Origin: Anaerolineae bacterium
Lineage (GTDB): Bacteria; Chloroflexota; Anaerolineae; B4-G1; DUEL01
NCBI GenBank assembly: GCA_016931695.1
Contig: JAFGEI010000151.1
Coordinates: 1-48,009 of the forward strand
Direction: 5' to 3'
Length of the DNA: 48,009 nt
Both the position numbers and the translations under genes were made by a program. This document shows, piece by piece, positions 10,387 through 17,704 of this stretch (positions are counted from its first letter, which is position 1; each line of letters starts with the position of its first letter). The notes beneath the pieces were generated by a model, which worked only from the letters and a program-made list of their open reading frames with translations, ran no database searches and was not told the DNA's origin.

Positions 10387-12393
10387 CTACCGTGGGCTCG
10401 ACGGCGCCGTTCCCCGCTGGTGGAAATACCAGTTCAGGATCTCTCCGGCCACCGGCGCCGCCACCGCCGAACCTTCCCCGCCGTTGTAGATAAAGACGAC
10501 CAGCGCAATCTCGGGCGCCTCGACTGGCGCAAAGGCCAGAAACCAGGCGTGGGTCGGCTGCTCCAGCCCCTCGCCGCAGATGCCGATCTGGATCGCAATG
10601 TCGTCGCAGAACTGGGCAGTGCCGGTCTTGCCGGCCACTCGCACTCCCTCGACCCGCGCCAGCGGCGCCGTGCCGTGATCGACCGCCCCTTCGAGGCCCT
10701 GGTGGATCAAGGCCCAGTTCTCGGCCGAGATGGGCAGGGTGTGACTGATGACCGGTTCAAAGGGCTGCACCAAGTTGCCTTCCGCGTCGGTGATGTGGTG
10801 CACGATTTGCGGCTGGTAGAGCGTGCCGCCGTTGGCCGTGGTCGCCATGACGTTGACCATCTGCAGCGGCGTCGCCAGCAAGAATCCCTGGCCAATGGCC
10901 ATGATGTAGGTATCGCCCGTCGACCAGTTCTCGCCATACGTGCGCCGCTTCCACGTCGCCGTGGGCACCAGGCCGGCCGCTTCCTGGGGCAGCTCGATCC
11001 CGGTGAGGTGGCCCAGGCCAAACAAGTGCGCATAGTCGACCATCCGCTCCAACCCCAGCCCCTCGAACCCCGTCTCTTCGAACCCGCCGCCCACCTGGTA
11101 GAAAAAAATGTCACAAGAGTGCGTCAGTCCATCGACCACGTTCAACCAGCCGTGCCCAGAGAGCCGCCAGCAGTAAAAGGGCTGCGCGCGCCCCGGATCG
11201 TTGGGATAGTACTTGTTGGGCAGCACAATGGTGCCCGGACATTCGATCCGCGTATATTGATCCAGCACCCCCTCCTGAAGCGCGCCGGCAGCGGGAACGA
11301 TCTTGAAAATTGAGCCCGGCGGCAATTGGTCGTTGATGGCGTGGTTGATCAGCGGCCGGTGGGGGTCTTGATACAGGCGCTGCAGCTCTTCCGCCGAGAT
11401 GCCCTCGGCAAAGAGATTGTTGTCGTACGTCGGCAGGCTGACCATGGCCAGAATCTCGCCGCTGCGCGGGTCCATGGCAATGACCACCCCGCGCCGGGAG
11501 TTGATGCTGGGCTGGGTCATGGCGTGCCAGAGGGCGTCCTGCGCCACCTGCTGCAGCTCCATGTCGATGGTCAGGTAGACGTTGTAGCCGGGCACGGGAG
11601 ACCGCTCCTCTCCTATCACGCGCACCACCCGCCCCAACACGTCCTCCTCCTGGTAGCGCTCCCCCACCTCGCCCCGCAGCCAATCTTCAAAGGCCGCCTC
11701 GACCCCGGCATATCCAATCCGGTCGACAGACGGATCGTATCCCGCCGCCTCGTACACCTCCGTCTCCTCTGCCGGTATCGCCCCCAGGTACCCCACCAGC
11801 TGAGAGACCAGCGAGCCATAGGGATAGAGGCGGCGCGAGACTGTCGTCACCCGCACCCCAGGCAGGGTCAGGCCCTCACCCTGGGCAATCGTGAGCGCCA
11901 CGTTCCGTTCCACCCCCGTCGCCAGGACCGCCGGCTCGTAGGGGGCGACGGCCTCGTTCAGCCCCACCAACTCGTCCACGTCGTCGTATTCGAGACCGAG
12001 GAGCGCCGCCAACCGCTGCAGCACCGCCTCTCTTTCCGCGTCCTCTTCCGGCAACAACGCCGGAACGACCGCGACCTGAAAGGAGCCGACGTTGCGCACC
12101 AATGGCTCGCCATCACGGCTATAGATCAGGCCGCGTGGGGCGGGCAGCCGCACCAGCCAGGCCCGCTGCTCCTGGGCCTGGGTCTCCCAATAAACCGCTT
12201 CGACGATTTGCAGCCGATAGAGGCGTAGGGCAAAAACTCCCAGCGTGACCAGCAAGGCGAGCATCAACCCAATCAGGCGTGGGGAGGCGATCAACAACGC
12301 CCACTGCCGGGCGATCCCGCGCGGTGGGAGCGGGCGAACGTCCGAGACGAGAAGTGGTTCCTCGTCCGGCTGATCGAGAGGATCAAAATCCAT
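10387..12393 (-). CDS. mrdA: Penicillin-binding protein 2 (elongation transpeptidase)
   Basis: The 668-residue class B transpeptidase of the elongasome, which cross-links side-wall peptidoglycan with RodA. One N-terminal membrane helix (about 38-58) is followed by the PBP dimer domain (PRGLIYSRDGEPL) and the transpeptidase domain with SxxK S361-K364, SCD at 426-428 in the SxN position (usual for PBP2) and KTG at 589-591. The ATG at 12391-12393 overlaps the end of mreD by 11 bases. Position as last gene of mreB-mreC-mreD-mrdA supports the assignment over FtsI. No rodA follows. Confidence 0.93.
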   Translation of the reverse strand: MDFDPLDQPDEEPLLVSDVRPLPPRGIARQWALLIASPRLIGLMLALLVTLGVFALRLYRLQIVEAVYWETQAQEQRAWLVRLPAPRGLIYSRDGEPLVRNVGSFQVAVVPALLPEEDAEREAVLQRLAALLGLEYDDVDELVGLNEAVAPYEPAVLATGVERNVALTIAQGEGLTLPGVRVTTVSRRLYPYGSLVSQLVGYLGAIPAEETEVYEAAGYDPSVDRIGYAGVEAAFEDWLRGEVGERYQEEDVLGRVVRVIGEERSPVPGYNVYLTIDMELQQVAQDALWHAMTQPSINSRRGVVIAMDPRSGEILAMVSLPTYDNNLFAEGISAEELQRLYQDPHRPLINHAINDQLPPGSIFKIVPAAGALQEGVLDQYTRIECPGTIVLPNKYYPNDPGRAQPFYCWRLSGHGWLNVVDGLTHSCDIFFYQVGGGFEETGFEGLGLERMVDYAHLFGLGHLTGIELPQEAAGLVPTATWKRRTYGENWSTGDTYIMAIGQGFLLATPLQMVNVMATTANGGTLYQPQIVHHITDAEGNLVQPFEPVISHTLPISAENWALIHQGLEGAVDHGTAPLARVEGVRVAGKTGTAQFCDDIAIQIGICGEGLEQPTHAWFLAFAPVEAPEIALVVFIYNGGEGSAVAAPVAGEILNWYFHQRGTAPSSPR

Positions 12394-12895
12394 CGAACGT
12401 CAGCCCTTCCGGCCGGGTGCGGCGGTCCAACCAGGCCAGCGGATAGTGGACAAAAGGCGCCAGAACAGCGTTCAAGATGGCCGAGGGCGCCGCAATCCTG
12501 GCCAGACCATAGCGCCAGTCCGTCGCATATCCCGTCCAGCCCAAAGCCAGCAGTATCAGGATGTGGTAGACAAATGCAGCGATCAATACCAGGAGAAACA
12601 GCTGTAGAAAAGTTGCTCCCAACTCCTGGCCCCACTTTTGCCCGACGAACAGCGCGACCACCAACAAGGCCAGGGTGACCCCCCCCAGCGGCCCGCCCGA
12701 AAAGAGATCGAGCAGCAAGCCGCTGATAAAAGCCCAAACTACCCCTTCCTCCGGGCCGCGGATAAAGGCCCACCCGACCACGACCAGGAGAACCAGGTCG
12801 GGCCGCCCCCCGAGGATGGAAATCGGAGCCAGGACCGTGCTCTGAAGCAAGACGACCAGGGTCAGCAGCGGCAGAACGACGTAAAGGCTCAACAC
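12383..12895 (-). CDS. mreD: Rod shape-determining protein MreD
   Basis: A 170-residue integral membrane protein with about five to six hydrophobic helices. The family pattern is visible in RPDLVLLVVVGWAFIRG and in GLLLDLFSGGPLG (GxxxDxxSxxPLG), the most conserved MreD motif. It links MreC and the cytoskeleton to the elongation machinery. The start is GTG at 12893-12895, one base after the mreC stop, so the two are translationally coupled; its 3' end overlaps mrdA by 11 bases. Confidence 0.9.
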   Translation of the reverse strand: MLSLYVVLPLLTLVVLLQSTVLAPISILGGRPDLVLLVVVGWAFIRGPEEGVVWAFISGLLLDLFSGGPLGGVTLALLVVALFVGQKWGQELGATFLQLFLLVLIAAFVYHILILLALGWTGYATDWRYGLARIAAPSAILNAVLAPFVHYPLAWLDRRTRPEGLTFDGF

Positions 12896-12896
12896 C

Positions 12897-13787
12897 TCAC
12901 GGCTCCCCTACTGGATCGGGTTCTTCTTGCACCAGCGGCTGGAAGGAAGAGACAACGAGCAGCATCTCGACCTGGCGATAGTCCAGGGCCGGGCGGATCA
13001 CCGCCTCCTGAAACAGTGCGAAATCCTGCTGCAGCACGTCCGCCACCTGGCCCACGATGAGGCCGCGGGGGAGTACTCCCCCCAGGCCAGAGGTGAGGAC
13101 AATGTCGCCCACCTGCACCACTTCGCCGTGCGGGACGTAGGTCATGCGCAGCGAGCCGTCGGGCTGCCCGACGACGAGGCCGGTGGCACGGGAATTTTGG
13201 AGCAGCACCGCGACCCCGCTGCCCGAGTCGTTGAGCAATTGCACGCGGCTGGTGTGCAGGCCCACCTCGGCGACGCGGCCAACCAGCACTGCCCCCCGCG
13301 CCACTGCAGGCATTCCGACCATCACCCCCTCCTCTGCGCCCGTATTGATCGACAGATAGCGCAAGTAGGGGTTCGGCTCCTCCCCCAGCACTTTGCCGCA
13401 CGGCGAGGCGATGCAGGCCGATTGACCGATCACGTCCACCCCAACAAACCCCCAGGTGGGGTTGGCGGACACAAAATGGTTCAACTCTCGCAGTTGGATT
13501 GCCTCCGCCTCAAACTCGCGCAGGCGGACATTTTCGATGGTCAGGGTATCGACCTGTTCGCGCAAGAGTTCGACCTCGGTCCGCAGCTCCCGCAGCTCCC
13601 GCACCGTCTGGAACAGATCGCCGATGTTCTCAACCAGGCGAGACCCACCCCGCTGCAAGGGCGCGACAACCACCTGTAGAGCGCTCTCGACGGGGGCCAG
13701 GATTCTGGTTTCGTGAAAGACGAGGAAGAGTACCGCCAGTGTCAGGAGCAGAAACGGGAGCCAGGAACGCCACAAGCTGCGTCTCAC
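12897..13787 (-). CDS. mreC: Rod shape-determining protein MreC
   Basis: The 296-residue periplasmic-side scaffold of the elongasome. One N-terminal membrane helix (about 9-25, FLLLTLAVLFLVFHETRIL) precedes a coiled coil (about 55-95, ELRELRTEVELLREQVDTL) and two beta-barrel domains with GVMVGMPAVARGAVLVGRV and GDIVLTSGLGGVLPRGL, which match MreC consensus. The start is GTG at 13785-13787 with GGGAGGT just upstream. It follows mreB after a 44-base gap. Confidence 0.92.
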   Translation of the reverse strand: MRRSLWRSWLPFLLLTLAVLFLVFHETRILAPVESALQVVVAPLQRGGSRLVENIGDLFQTVRELRELRTEVELLREQVDTLTIENVRLREFEAEAIQLRELNHFVSANPTWGFVGVDVIGQSACIASPCGKVLGEEPNPYLRYLSINTGAEEGVMVGMPAVARGAVLVGRVAEVGLHTSRVQLLNDSGSGVAVLLQNSRATGLVVGQPDGSLRMTYVPHGEVVQVGDIVLTSGLGGVLPRGLIVGQVADVLQQDFALFQEAVIRPALDYRQVEMLLVVSSFQPLVQEEPDPVGEP

Positions 13788-13831
13788 CGCACCTCCCAGT
13801 ACAATCGATCAACGCCCAAGGCCGCCCAATG

Positions 13832-14905
13832 CTACGGGGGCGGCGCGCTGGTGCTGCCACGGCGGTCAGGACTGACCAGCACCTGGCGCATGACGCCCAG
13901 TTCCTCCAAGACCATGCCCGCGCCCCTGGCGACGCAGGTCATCGAGTCCGCCGCCACCCAGGACTGCATGTGCGTCTCGTCGGTAATCCGATCCGCCAGT
14001 CCCTTGAGTTGGCATCCCCCTCCCGCCAGGCAGATACCGGTCTCCATCAGGTCAGCAATCAACTCGGGCGGCGTGTGGTCCAACGTCTCGCGCACCAGGT
14101 CGACGATGATCGACACTGATCCGGAGAGCGCATCGCGGATCTCGATGCTGCTGACCTCGACTGCCTCCGGCAACCCGGTGACCACGTTGCGCCCGCGCAG
14201 CAGCATCGTGCGCTCCTCTGGCAGCGGGTAAGCGGAACCGATCGCGATCTTGAGCCGCTCCGCCGTCCGCTCGCCGACGAGAAGGTTATACTTTTGCCGG
14301 GCATACTGGATAATGTCCTCGTCCATCTCGTCGCCCGCCACGCGGATCGAGCGGCTAACGACGATGCCGCCCAGGCAAAAGACGGCGACCTCGGTCGTCC
14401 CCCCCCCAATGTCCAGCACCATGCTGCCGCGCGCCTCCATCACCGGCAAGCCCGCGCCAATCGCCGCCGCCATCGGCTGCTCGATCAGGTACGTCTCCCG
14501 CGCGCCAGCGGCCATCGCCGCGTCGTACACCGCCCGCTTCTCCACCTCGGTCACACCGCTGGGGATGCCGACGACCACGCGGGGCCGCGGGAAGGGCGTA
14601 AAGCGGCGCGCGTGAGCTTTTTTAATAAAATAATCAAGCATCGCCTGCGTGACCTCAAACTCGGAAATCACACCGTCCCGCAACGGCCGAATAGCGACGA
14701 TGTTGGCCGGGGTACGCCCCACCATCTCCTTGGCCTCCGCACCGATTGCCAACACCCGCTTGGTATGCCGCTCGATGGCGACCCACGAGGGTTCGTTGAT
14801 AATGATCCCCCGATTCCGCACTGCAACCAGGGTGTTTGCCGTCCCCAGGTCGATGCCGACGTCGAGAGAGAAAATCCCCAAGAGCAGATCGATTGGATTG
14901 AACAA
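13832..14905 (-). CDS. mreB: Rod shape-determining protein MreB
   Basis: The 357-residue canonical MreB actin homologue, which forms short membrane-bound filaments orienting cell-wall synthesis. The N-terminus MFNPIDLLLGIF is hydrophobic and may bind the membrane. Nucleotide loops read GIDLGTANTLVAV and DIGGGTTEVAVF; the adenosine motif appears as LAGGGCQLKGLAD. The start is TTG at 14903-14905 with AGGAGATA at ideal spacing. It heads the mreB-mreC-mreD-mrdA operon, driven by the extended -10 promoter at 15017-15044. Confidence 0.95.
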   Translation of the reverse strand: MFNPIDLLLGIFSLDVGIDLGTANTLVAVRNRGIIINEPSWVAIERHTKRVLAIGAEAKEMVGRTPANIVAIRPLRDGVISEFEVTQAMLDYFIKKAHARRFTPFPRPRVVVGIPSGVTEVEKRAVYDAAMAAGARETYLIEQPMAAAIGAGLPVMEARGSMVLDIGGGTTEVAVFCLGGIVVSRSIRVAGDEMDEDIIQYARQKYNLLVGERTAERLKIAIGSAYPLPEERTMLLRGRNVVTGLPEAVEVSSIEIRDALSGSVSIIVDLVRETLDHTPPELIADLMETGICLAGGGCQLKGLADRITDETHMQSWVAADSMTCVARGAGMVLEELGVMRQVLVSPDRRGSTSAPPP

Positions 14906-15016
14906 GGATATCTCCTATCAGCGCCCGTAACCCCTTTCTCCCCCCCTGTACCGGGAGGGGCGTCCAAGGGCCACCGACAGAACAGTGATCAGATTATGCA
15001 CTCGCGCAACGGGTAG

Positions 15017-15044
15017 ATTATACCATGATTCGGAAAGTTGAGAA
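15017..15044 (-). promoter_or_regulatory. Extended -10 promoter for the mreBCD-mrdA operon
   Basis: On the minus strand a perfect TATAAT (15017-15022) is preceded by TGG, giving an extended -10 (TGnTATAAT). The -35 candidate TTCTCA (15039-15044, spacer 16) matches only 4 of 6. It lies about 110 bases upstream of the TTG start of mreB. Confidence 0.65.
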
Positions 15045-15099
15045 ACGGCAGCTCAAGATGCAGCAGGGTTGTACTCCGCCGCATCTTCTGGGCAACCTC

Positions 15100-15128
15100 T
15101 TGCACGAGCGATTAATCTATGCTACACT
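15100..15128 (+). promoter_or_regulatory. Candidate promoter for the radical SAM cluster
   Basis: TTGCAC (15100-15105), a 17-base spacer and TACACT (15123-15128), the latter preceded by TGC to form an extended -10. It lies 51 bases before the first ATG of the cluster and is divergent from the mreB promoter. The -35 is weak. Confidence 0.5.
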
Positions 15129-15179
15129 AGCGCTCACCCTGCCAATGGGGAACCAGCATCCAGGAAGGAGAATCGGCCC

Positions 15180-16415
15180 ATGTCTATGGCAGAAAAGGTC
15201 AAATCGTGGTTCGCGCCGCACAAGCCGCTGCCGCCGGAAATGCTGCACTACCAGACCCCTCCCGACGCGCCCCAGCAGTACCGGATTCACCTGCGGATCG
15301 AAGACGACGGGCGCGGGCTGCTCATCGTCAACGCGTCGACCGTGCTGCACCTGAACCAGGTCGCCGCCGAGTACGCCCGCCTGATGATCCAGGGAGCCAG
15401 CAAAGACCAGGCCGCCCACAGCGTGGCCCGACGATACCACGTCAGCCGCGACCTGGCCGGCGAGGATTACGCCCGGTTGCGCGAGCACGTCCTCACCCTG
15501 GCAACGACCCCTGACCTGTGCCCGGTGACCTACCTCGACATGGAGCGGGCGACGCCCTTCTCTGCCGCAACCTCGGCCCCCTACCGCGCCGACCTCGCCC
15601 TCACCTACCGCATCGACCCGTCCGGCGCCCAGGACCCCAACGCGCGGCGGCGGGTAGACCGCGAGCTCGACACCACAGAGTGGAAGCAGATCCTGCAAAC
15701 GCTCTGGGACGCCGGCGTACCCCACGTCTGCTTTACCGGCGGCGAGCCGCTCCTGCGGCCGGACCTGGTCGAGCTGGTGCTGCAGGCTGAAAAACAGGGC
15801 ATGGTCAGCGGCTTGTTGACCAACGGGCACGGACTGCAAGACTGGAACCTTTTCGATCAACTGCTGCTGGCGGGATTAGACCACGTCCAGGTCACGCTGA
15901 CATCCCACCAGCCGGAACAACACGACGCGCTGGTCGGACAGGAAGGCGCCTGGCGGATGATCGACGCAGGACTGCACAACGCCGTCGAAGCGGACATCTA
16001 TGTCGTCGCCCACCTGCTCGTCCGGCCTGAAAACGCGGCGGACGTGGTCGAGACCGTCTCGTACCTGGCCCAGGTGGGTGTCCACGCCCTGGCCCTGAGC
16101 AGCCCGCTGCGCAGCGCATCGGAGACAGAACGGAGCCTCCTGGAACAGGCGCTGGAAGATGCCCAGAACGCCGCTTACGCCCGCGGCCTGACCGTGGTCA
16201 TGGACCTGGCGGCGCCCTACTCCCACTTCAACCCGGTGGAGGTGGAAAGCGAGCTCGATCCAGAACAGGTCATCCGCCAGCACCTCTACGTCGAACCGGA
16301 CGGAGACGCGCTGCCGGCCCAGGGATACAACGTGGTGCTGGGCAACCTGCTGCGGGACCCCTGGGAGAGCATCTGGCATCACCCAGAGCGCGAAAAGCTG
16401 GGGGAGACCGGGTGA
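15180..16415 (+). CDS. Cysteine-less radical SAM/SPASM pseudo-enzyme with PqqD-like N-domain
   Basis: The 411-residue protein aligns without gaps around the active site with the intact paralogue at 19409-20743. Residues ~34-110 form a PqqD-like peptide-recognition domain (YRIHLRIEDDGRGLLIVNAS...LHLNQVAAEYARLM). The (beta/alpha) barrel follows with the GGE motif (187-189) kept, but where the paralogue has C146, C150 and C153 this protein has I145, G149 and D152, so it cannot bind the [4Fe-4S]-SAM cluster. SPASM cysteines are also replaced (Y and A in YVEPDG and LPAQGY) and the chain stops about 33 residues early. AAGGAG precedes the ATG at 15180. The frame is fully open and conserved outside the cysteines, so it is read as a pseudo-enzyme (binding or scaffold partner), not a decayed gene. 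Confidence 0.88.
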   Translation: MSMAEKVKSWFAPHKPLPPEMLHYQTPPDAPQQYRIHLRIEDDGRGLLIVNASTVLHLNQVAAEYARLMIQGASKDQAAHSVARRYHVSRDLAGEDYARLREHVLTLATTPDLCPVTYLDMERATPFSAATSAPYRADLALTYRIDPSGAQDPNARRRVDRELDTTEWKQILQTLWDAGVPHVCFTGGEPLLRPDLVELVLQAEKQGMVSGLLTNGHGLQDWNLFDQLLLAGLDHVQVTLTSHQPEQHDALVGQEGAWRMIDAGLHNAVEADIYVVAHLLVRPENAADVVETVSYLAQVGVHALALSSPLRSASETERSLLEQALEDAQNAAYARGLTVVMDLAAPYSHFNPVEVESELDPEQVIRQHLYVEPDGDALPAQGYNVVLGNLLRDPWESIWHHPEREKLGETG

Positions 16416-17248
16416 CGAGGGGACAAGGGGACAAGGGGAATCCTCGCCTGGTTGCCGTGTCTCCCGACCACCGGGTCACAGTTGAAGAATGGCACAACTG
16501 GTTTTCCGTCCAGGCCAACTGGACCCATCCGACGCGAACGTGGCTCTACCAGCAGATTGGGCTGGCCCGGGCGGGAGCGATCCTCGAGGTCGGCTGCGGA
16601 ACGGGGGTCATCACGGCCGAACTGGCCCATCTCAGCCATGGCGCTGTCACGGGATTGGACATCGACTTTGCCCGCCTGACGTTCGCCCGGCAGCAAGCAG
16701 AGCGGGAAGCGTACGTCCAGGGAGATGCTTATGTCCTGCCCTTTGCCAGCGACTCTTTTGACATTGTCGCCTGCCACTACCTGCTCCTGTGGCTGGCCGA
16801 CCCGCTGGGGGCCGTGCGGGAGATGGCGCGGGTGACCCGGCCGGGAGGCGCCGTCCTGGTCTGCGCCGAGCCCGATTACGGCGGGCGCATCGACCACCCC
16901 GCCGAGCTGGTCCCCCTGGGACAGCTCCAGGTGGAGGCGCTGCGCCGCCAGGGAGCGAATCCGAACACCGGGCGACGAGTGGGCGGTCTCCTGGCAGGGG
17001 CTGGCCTCCAGGCAACGGTGGGAGTGATGGCTGGTCGTTGGGACTTGGGCGCGCCTGTCGACGGGGAATTCGAGGCGGAATGGCAGATGCGCAAGCACGA
17101 CCTGGCAGGCCTCGTCTCTGAACGAGAGCTGGAAACAGCCCAGGCCATCGACCGGCAAGCAATGTTGTCCGGTCGACGGCTGCTCTTTGTGCCCACTTTT
17201 TATGGCATCGGGCGCAAAAGCGCCGCCGGCAATAGAAACAAGGAGTGA
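16412..17248 (+). CDS. Class I SAM-dependent methyltransferase
   Basis: A 278-residue Rossmann-fold methyltransferase of the Methyltransf_11 type. Motif I reads ILEVGCGTGVI, motif II has TGLDID, the acidic/aromatic segment is LPFASDSFDIVAC and the post-motif is VTRPGGAVLVCAEPDYGG. The substrate is not recognisable. The GTG at 16412 overlaps the preceding stop (GTGA) and has GGGGAG five bases upstream; an alternative GTG at 16457 would skip a small tandem repeat (16419-16439) at the N-terminus. Position between two radical SAM paralogues suggests that it works in the same modification pathway, which is inference. Confidence 0.85.
   Translation: MTRGQGDKGNPRLVAVSPDHRVTVEEWHNWFSVQANWTHPTRTWLYQQIGLARAGAILEVGCGTGVITAELAHLSHGAVTGLDIDFARLTFARQQAEREAYVQGDAYVLPFASDSFDIVACHYLLLWLADPLGAVREMARVTRPGGAVLVCAEPDYGGRIDHPAELVPLGQLQVEALRRQGANPNTGRRVGGLLAGAGLQATVGVMAGRWDLGAPVDGEFEAEWQMRKHDLAGLVSERELETAQAIDRQAMLSGRRLLFVPTFYGIGRKSAAGNRNKE
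16419..16439. repeat. Tandem GGGGACAA repeat at gene junction
   Basis: Two copies of the 8-base unit GGGGACAA plus a partial third (GGGGA) lie just past the stop of the pseudo-radical SAM gene and inside the N-terminal codons of the methyltransferase. The upstream protein is truncated relative to its paralogue at this same place. Confidence 0.6.
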
Positions 17249-17249
17249 T

Positions 17250-17675
17250 ATGTCCGAAGAAAACTTTGCTGGTCGCACCCTCGTCACCATCCTGGCTGTC
17301 GTCGCAATCATTGCCGCCTTTATCTGCCTGTTGTTTGGGGTCCTCTTTATCTGGGGCGCCTTTAGCGCCGAGGGCGAGCCGCGGTGGATCGGCGTCGGCG
17401 TCGTCACCGTTGGCATCGGGCTGGCCTTGATCGCCTTTGCCGTCGGCGCCCTGGTCTATCTCCGCTCCAGGCGCGCCGGGGCGACTGCCGGGCAGCCGCA
17501 GCAAATCGTTCAACAGATCGATCTGAGCGGTGACATCGGGATGGAAAAGCTCAAGTGCCGCGAGTGCGGGGCCGAACTGGCCAAGGAGAGTGTCAGCGTA
17601 AAGGAAGGAGCCATCTTTATCTCCTGCCCCTACTGCGGTTCGACCTACCAGGTCGTCGAGGAGCCCAAGTGGTGA
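17250..17675 (+). CDS. Two-helix membrane protein with C-terminal zinc ribbon
   Basis: A 141-residue protein of no family that I can name. Two hydrophobic helices (about 10-37 and 46-69) are followed by a short linker and a cytoplasmic zinc ribbon with two CxxC knuckles, KCRECGAEL and ISCPYCGSTY. AGGAG overlaps the previous stop and the ATG at 17250 starts one base after that stop, so expression is coupled to the methyltransferase. Its place in the cluster suggests that it is a membrane partner of the DUF2207-type protein encoded next; the zinc ribbon could serve binding to protein or metal. Confidence 0.75.
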   Translation: MSEENFAGRTLVTILAVVAIIAAFICLLFGVLFIWGAFSAEGEPRWIGVGVVTVGIGLALIAFAVGALVYLRSRRAGATAGQPQQIVQQIDLSGDIGMEKLKCRECGAELAKESVSVKEGAIFISCPYCGSTYQVVEEPKW

Positions 17676-17704
17676 GCGGGAACAGCACGCAAAGGAGGCC
17701 AACG

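Noticed and set aside
15612-15650. Frameshift explanation for the missing radical SAM cysteines
   Set aside because: The alignment with the paralogue is gapless from LTYR to ELDT on both sides, so the cysteines are substituted in frame.
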